From NCBI GenBank assembly GCA_961205875.1, contig OY540812.1, positions 7,006,001 through 7,070,000 of the forward strand: a stretch of DNA of 64,000 bases, read 5' to 3'. This document shows, one piece after another, positions 61,561 to 64,000 of the stretch (position 1 is the first letter of the stretch; each line of letters opens with the position of its first letter). The DNA comes from Sialis fuliginosa (Eukaryota; Arthropoda; Insecta; Megaloptera; Sialidae). A model generated the notes under the pieces. The model did not search any database, was not told the origin of the DNA, and saw nothing but the letters and a program-made list of their open reading frames with translations. Made by a program: the position numbers and the translations under genes.

Positions 61561-63763
61561 TGGATTTACTTGAAATTTATAATAAATACTAATACAATAC
61601 ATTCAGCATTTCTCAAAAGTTAACCCTGAGGGGTTGCAAAAAGTTGTTCATTTTTTAAAAACTTTGATATATTTATCTACATAATTATTTATAATATTAA
61701 TTTAACCCGTAATAGTGGGAGTAGACAAGGGGTCTGTTTTTATAATTTTTAACTAACATAAAAAAAAAATTAACTAACGTAAAAAAAGTCGGATTGTGAG
61801 TAGGTGTCTACCAAAACAAAAATAATATTACTATTTTGCGATATGTTAAGTGGAATTCATTTTATAATTGCCCAAATCGCGAGACTCTTGTCTTCACAAG
61901 GTCTTCAGCTAGCACCTGTTCTGCTCCCTATATAAAAATAAGTTGTAAAGAAAATGTAAATAATAACAAGAATGTTTTTGATGATTTTGTATACAAATGT
62001 TAAATAGTTAAATATTTTTTCTACTTATAAAAATACATATATAATGTGTTTAGTCAACACAAATTAAATAATTATAATTGCATGTAACATAAAATTTTTA
62101 CTGCCAAATATTGTTTTCTATTTCATCATCCCAAAATCTAAAAAAAGCTGTTTTCAGGATAATTTATTTTAAGTGCTAAATAAAAGATTTTCAATACAAT
62201 TTTCTTAAGAATATAAATGAAAACGTGTTAATTTAATTATTTTTAATGTGTTCTATCAAATATAAATATACGATATTTACTTTATCACAATTATTTATAA
62301 ATCTTTAGAAATACCTCAACAAAAGTTTAAATAGGAAGATAAATATTTATAAATAATTATTGTATGATATCATAAAAATTTTCCATGCTAATTGTATCCT
62401 TTGATGATTAAGTGAAATACAATAAATTGATGATTGTATTGATGTACTATGATGTAACAAATTCGAAAATATTAAGACAAACATCATCGGTTATCTTTTT
62501 CTAGAGCGGAGCTTATATAGTTACATCATTTTAAATAAAAACAAGTATATGTCCCTTTCATTAATTAATTTTATATCAAGTTTAACATATTTTAATATTA
62601 AAATTCGGAATATCAAATATTTATTGTCACAAAATTTACTTATGCAATTTTCAATAGATTACATAATAATTTAATTTCACAAATATATATGAGTACGATA
62701 AACGAAGGAATATGTCTTTATCTAGCAAATGAGTTTCAAAATATCTGTCTTTGTTTGGTACATGAAGAAATTATTTAAATATGATAATAATCAAATGGGA
62801 GAAGCTTACTAAGACTATGATAAGCGAATTTCAATAAAAACTGGACGACCACTTCTGCATTTCACTGTACCTATAAAATATATATTTTAAAAACTTGATG
62901 CATTTAAATAAGATGTTTCGTGTGAAAGATGTCTAATTATGGATCCAGACTTTTACCCAGAAACCTAAATGAGATATCTATTGTTTGAGTAAGATATTTA
63001 AATAAATGTTTCTTCTATAATAGAATGCCTCGCATATCAGTATAATTTTGTTAAATTGCTTGTAAATATAAAAAAATATATAAAAGTAAACATATCAAAT
63101 GTTGTAAACAAAAGGGGTAAGCATAATTTTTCTAAACTTTAATTACCAATATTTTTTACTGTCTTGGATAATATACATGTTTGGTTTTATCTTCACATAC
63201 GTAAAAATGATTAGATCTATAATCAATAATATAAACATTTATTAATAGGTTACCCAGATTACTTTTTAATAAATATGTAATATAGATCTATTACGTAATT
63301 AGGAAAATTATCGTAATATGTCAATATAAAAATTATTGTGTCATTAAGTTCCTTGCGATCATATATTTTTGTTTATTTTCGTAATGCATGCAATAATTAA
63401 AAAAAAATATTGATAAATTAAAATAAATATATTACACTAATAGGGATATTTGATAACCCCAAATGCACATCTATAATAATAATATTAGGAAATTAATATT
63501 TACAACATAGATCACTATTTTATAACCTAATTAATTTTTTTTACAGATCGACTATAATTTGAACGTATCTCAATAAATTATAAATTGCGACATATTATTA
63601 TTTAATATACGTTATATTTAAAATCAAAAATTTTACTGATGAATTTTATCAGATCCAATAAATAATTTAAGTGAATATTTTTATTTTTTTAAATAAACTT
63701 CTAATTTTATTGATTATTTGAATTCCATGCAGTTTCATTACATTGTAATTGGAGAAATATATT

Positions 63764-63953
63764 ATATCGGGTGTTTTTTTAAAGACTTTCCAAAATACCG
63801 AATTTTCAGAAAAAAAATTGTAGACATAAGTTTGATATATTGATATTATGGGCTGACCTTAGAAAGGTTACTTTGATGGGTTTTCAGGTTCAGCTTTTCT
63901 TTCTAAAAATTCGTTATTTTGCAAATAATCCGCTGGAAAGTCACCCAGTATAG
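63764..63953. mobile_element. probable small MITE near window edge
   Basis: 'ATCGGGTG' and 'GACTTTCC' at the left are mirrored by 'GGAAAGTCACCCAGTAT' at the right, about 190 bp apart. It is non-coding, and the ends are imperfect. Confidence 0.35.
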
Positions 63954-64000
63954 TGTGATTAAACATTATTTAAAAATGCAATCAAAAAGACATTGCTAAC

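Larger units (their letters stand above)
60425..64000. other. upstream flank without recognised gene
   Basis: Beyond the putative promoter are a 557-bp TIR element (60792), a dispersed repeat (61375-61560) and a probable small MITE near the edge (63764-63953). The rest is A/T-rich with no supported coding sequence. Confidence 0.5.

Noticed and set aside
1-64000. LTR, retrovirus-like or Polinton-like elements
   Set aside because: No long direct terminal repeats, integrase, capsid-like or polymerase-like coding was recognised on either strand.

Overview
The window is strongly A+T-rich eukaryotic DNA that looks like an insect nuclear genome. The reasons are very long repeat-filled introns, short TTAGG runs, many short terminal-inverted-repeat (TIR) elements with TA or 8-bp target duplications, and RTE-like LINE tails ending in the arthropod 'GACGAAGTCGCGGGTAACAGCTAGT'-type sequence. 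It resembles Hemiptera or another insect order with bulky introns, but the species cannot be fixed from sequence alone. No bacterial operon, rRNA, tRNA, CRISPR array or intact autonomous transposon was recognised.

The one gene I can support firmly lies on the minus strand: a CD36 / class B scavenger receptor family gene. Three consecutive internal exons (18950-19041, 17224-17384, 16871-17015) join in perfect phase. They encode the N-terminal transmembrane segment and the start of the ectodomain, about a third of a usual 480-550-residue family member. The remaining exons lie beyond position 1, so the intron that begins at 16870 is more than 16.8 kb long.

Upstream there are two separate candidate first coding exons, at 42062-42239 and 58476-58542. 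Each starts with ATG, ends in a GTAAGT or GTAAGTT-type donor and leaves one spare base, the phase exon 2 needs. The gene therefore appears to make two proteins that share the membrane anchor and ectodomain but differ in the cytoplasmic tail. A CCAAT / TATA-like / Inr arrangement near 60386, followed by a donor at 60245, is a plausible distal promoter and non-coding exon.

On the opposite strand, inside the large CD36 intron, a 22-bp plus a 163-bp exon-like pair (46781-46802, 46884-47046) encodes a stretch resembling a HEAT-repeat segment of condensin-II subunit G2. It is either a nested gene or a gene fragment.

Everything else is intron or flank filled with non-autonomous repeats. These include pogo/Tigger-like and other TA-flanked MITEs, a hAT-like MITE family with 8-bp duplications, several 'ACAGGGTG'-ended foldback elements, RTE-like tails, two inverted copies of an element carrying TTAGG-like runs, and a tandem duplication. 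The most striking are two very large hairpins side by side at 52724-54254 (arms about 690 bp) and 54279-55232 (arms about 450 bp). No LTR or virus-like element was recognised.
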